This document shows, one piece after another, positions 61,306-64,000 of a DNA stretch of 64,000 nucleotides; within the stretch, counting starts at the first letter, position 1, and each line of letters begins with the position of its first letter. Location of the stretch: NCBI GenBank assembly GCA_963556255.1, contig OY744613.1, positions 38,015,234 through 38,079,233 of the forward strand. The letters are read 5' to 3'. Origin of the DNA: Allolobophora icterica (Eukaryota > Annelida > Clitellata > Crassiclitellata > Lumbricidae). The notes beneath the pieces were generated by a model. The model was given only the letters and a program-made list of their open reading frames with translations. It was not told where the DNA came from and made no database searches. The translations under genes and the position numbers were made by a program.

Positions 61306-64000
61306 ATGTTCGCGTGTTTGAGACGGCACGACGTGACGACTCGTCAGATGTACACCTTGTCCTCTCGGACAGGAGAACGTTCAGAGATTTCCCCTATTGA
61401 CGATAACTCGAGAGTCATGAGATGCAGAATGGTACGTGAGGGTTCGGTTAAGGTGGAGAAAAAGAGGAAGTCTTTGACTAAGAGATCTCACAGGAAGCTG
61501 AGGACTCCTGCCGGCAAGAGAGCGAACCCTGTTCTAAAGGACGGCCATCCTGAGGACGAGGACGTTGCCCACCCGGCGACCGCGGCAGTGGCAGAGTCCG
61601 AAAGTGAGATGGAGCTTGACAGCGACACTGTTCGCAAACAAGCGATACCCTCGGAACCTCCTCTTGGAGGAATGGGCACTGAGAGCGGAGACAGGGAACC
61701 GCTCGTCTACATCAGAAGTAGACAGGATAGTGACCCGGGTGACTCCAGAAGGTCAGTTGGCTGGAGCCGAACCCAGCCCGACGACGAAGCAGCGTCCCGG
61801 GTAAGACCGACACAAATTGGTACCATATCTGATGAAGGGTTAGTTGATCTCGAGCGACGAACGTCACAAACTGGTACCCGAAGTGGGGTTCTAGCGTTTT
61901 CTTGTCACAGAACCAGGCAAGGTCAGGAAGATACCGAGGACGAGTCGGATGAAGTGCCCCATAGTGAGCACGGAGGCGCGCGTCCAAAGTTACGTAAACG
62001 GAAAAGCAAACGAAGGTTGCTTGATGAAACGGGTGCACCTGACGAAACCAGTGCATTTGAAACGGAAGCTGGAACCCGCAGTGGGCGTGAAAGAGGTTTC
62101 CATGAGGATAACGGATGGTTGATAACCGTTCCAAAGACTACTGAGGTAGTACGGAACGATGCGAATAACGAGACATTCACACACTGGCGAGAGACCGTTG
62201 GTGAGAGTAGGTTTGACAGGTCCAAACCACTCGACGACAATAGAGTTCCGCGTATAATACATGAGAGAACGTTCGACAATAGATCGGGGAACCTTGTGCA
62301 GGTTCAAGTACCTAGTATTGTACGGGGCAGGCAACCTGTACAGTTGAGACAGGCTTGTGATAGGCCAAGAGACATTGAGACAGGCCTGAAACCGCGGGGT
62401 GACGCCGTAGTGCAGAAAACGAGTGGTGACATCGTGGCGCATCAGCGAAACGAAGGTAATCGAGTACCGTTTACCAACATGGAAGAAGGTCGCCCAAGAC
62501 CTGTGACCGATGAGGTAGATTGGCAAGCGGAGATGTCTTACCTGCGACAGAGTGTGGCAATGATGAGTTCGAAACTTGAAGAACTGTCTGTTCCTGCTGC
62601 TCAGCATGCGAAGTCTTACCGACGCGAGACATCGGGGAAGCCTACGGGCCCAGGTTACCAGATGGATCGCCGAGGGAAGCTGCAGATCGAAGAGCCGGCA
62701 CGGAGCCGAGGTAACACAGAGACACGCGAGGAAGTTTCGCTTTCGGAAACTTCGGAAAAGTTACGTAGCCGCTATCTTCCCGAGGACAGCGGGAGAGAGT
62801 CACACGGAAAAACGGCAAGGCAATCGAGTCGACAACGTCTGTTGACAAGAGGAAGAGTTGAGGCGAAATTACGTTCGTCAGTGAGTTCTTCGGATTCAGA
62901 CACCGATAGTGTTGGTCCAGAAGAGGCCATGAGAACCGGAGTCTTTGACAGGAAAAACCTCCGCCAACGAGGAAGACACGAGAGTTATGAGAAAACTGAA
63001 AGGGAGACGTATGGTAAGGAACGTCTACCAGAGTACGAGAGACGCGGTTTAAAACAGGCACTTGATAGAGAAACCGAGAGAGAATCGAACATGGGAAGAG
63101 GCAGAGATCATTTGGCCTGGGATGAGACCTACGAGCGGTACTCTAAAGGGCACAAACCAGATTCGAGAAGTCGTAATTGTCTTAGGTACGACGAATCTGA
63201 CAGACCGCCAGAGTCAGGAAAAAGAGATATTCGCGAAGAAGACAGAAGAGTTACGTTCGTCAACGGAAACTCAGAGCTCTCGCAATAAATATAAACGATC
63301 GGAGTCCAAAGACTACGCAGGTGGTGAGCCTCGTAGAAAAGGTCAGAGACCGGCTGAGTACATCTCTGATGAAGACAGTGCAACGTCAGACGACCGAGAG
63401 ATGACTACGATGTATTCTAAGTGGCGTACAGGGAAGACGTTGGGTACTCTGAGGGGACAGAGTCGGCACCGGTCAGTGGTGAGGACAGACGAGGAAAACG
63501 ATTCCAGGAGTAACGATGGGGACAACCGGAGAGGAAATCCCAAGAAGAGTGTCGGAAGATCACTTGTTACACGGACAAGAGGCGAAGACCGATCGGATCG
63601 CGGTATACGAATCAAGCTAGAGAAGTACGATGGCAAGTCAGCGATCGCAGCCTTTCTAGCAAAGTTCGAAGTTTGTGCACGGTGCAACCGGTGGAGTGAT
63701 CAGGAAAAAGCAGACCAGTTAATGTGTGCCCTAACGGGTCCCGCTTCGCAGCTGTTGTGGGACATGGGTGCACAGAGGGACGTGTCTTGGCGAGAACTTG
63801 TTGAGCGGCTTAAGGCCCGGTACGGGTCTGATGACCAAACTAGCCTATATCGGATGAAACTTCGCACTTACCGGCAGGCTCACGGAGAAACGCTGAGTAG
63901 TGTAGTGCAGGAAGTACGAAGGCTAATGGCTTTGGCATACCCAGGACCAACAAGTGATATCGTCGAGACGGTCGCTTGTGACGCTTTCATTGATGCACTG
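61306..64000 (+). pseudogene. Gypsy-like gag with long charged N-terminal extension, truncated by window
   Basis: The first frame is open for 660 codons (61306-63288). It is highly charged (many Arg, Glu, Ser, Thr; RKSKRR and RRKGQRP clusters) with no fold I recognise. After the stop, another frame continues the same kind of sequence and from about 63590 encodes a retrotransposon gag core (KLEKYDGKSAIAAFLAKFE, QLMCALTGPASQLLWD, RLKARYG) up to the window edge. The change of frame near 63270-63288 is either a disabling indel or a recoding site; I cannot decide. Gag would package the element RNA. Protease, RT and integrase would lie to the right. Confidence 0.65.

Noticed and set aside
61105..63687. 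Several minus-strand ORFs of 60-205 codons across the gag region
   Set aside because: They lie opposite the long charged plus-strand frame, have no motifs, and are explained by its codon composition.

Overview
The window looks like repeat-dominated, intron-bearing metazoan DNA, probably from an invertebrate. It is AT-rich between elements and shows no operons, bacterial ribosome-binding sites or phage-like blocks. Almost everything recognisable is a transposable element or a relic of one, often nested, with minisatellites and degenerate satellite between. I see no convincing ordinary host gene, rRNA or tRNA. The species cannot be named from the sequence.

Left third (1-20.7 kb): a Pogo/Tigger-like transposase relic, two arrays of one 27-bp minisatellite, several broken copies of an R2-superclade non-LTR retrotransposon (called R2-like below: one ORF with C2H2 finger, reverse transcriptase, CCHC knuckle and PD-(D/E)XK endonuclease), a CR1/L2-type reverse transcriptase fragment, an unplaced transposon relic, and two piggyBac relics. 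It ends in a roughly 510-bp tandem amplification of the 5' coding region of the R2-like element.

Middle (20.7-43.3 kb): a hAT relic is split by an apparently intact 3,053-bp DNA transposon (32-bp terminal inverted repeats, 4-bp AAGT duplication, spliced 703-residue DDD transposase of Sola/DUF7869-like type). Then come an RT-less R2-like relative, a minus-strand CR1/L2-type element with a 565-residue RT reading frame, and an apparently intact 2,761-bp piggyBac element (spliced 582-residue transposase, TTAT duplications, palindromic subterminal boxes). An R2-like copy lies between two piggyBac fragments, and a shrunken piggyBac derivative flanked by TTAA follows.

Right third (43.3-64 kb): a hAT BED-finger fragment, a 1.25-kb non-autonomous inverted-repeat element, degenerate satellite interrupted by an R2-like copy, two long R2-like copies (the best, 54546-58132, lies inside a CR1/L2-type element), an unrecognised coding relic, and the 5' part of a Gypsy-like LTR retrotransposon running off the end.

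The most interesting signal is RNA. The 5' ends of the R2-like copies carry what I read as HDV-like self-cleaving ribozymes. All the core helices can be drawn (P1, P2, 3-bp P3 with a 7-nt loop, a GAAA-capped P4, and a GGCGAAG or GGCTAAG J4/2), and paired bases change together between copies. An extra 9-bp hairpin with frequent UUCG loops sits in J1/2. Four copies carry all helices and four are partial, so the fold can be tested inside this one window.
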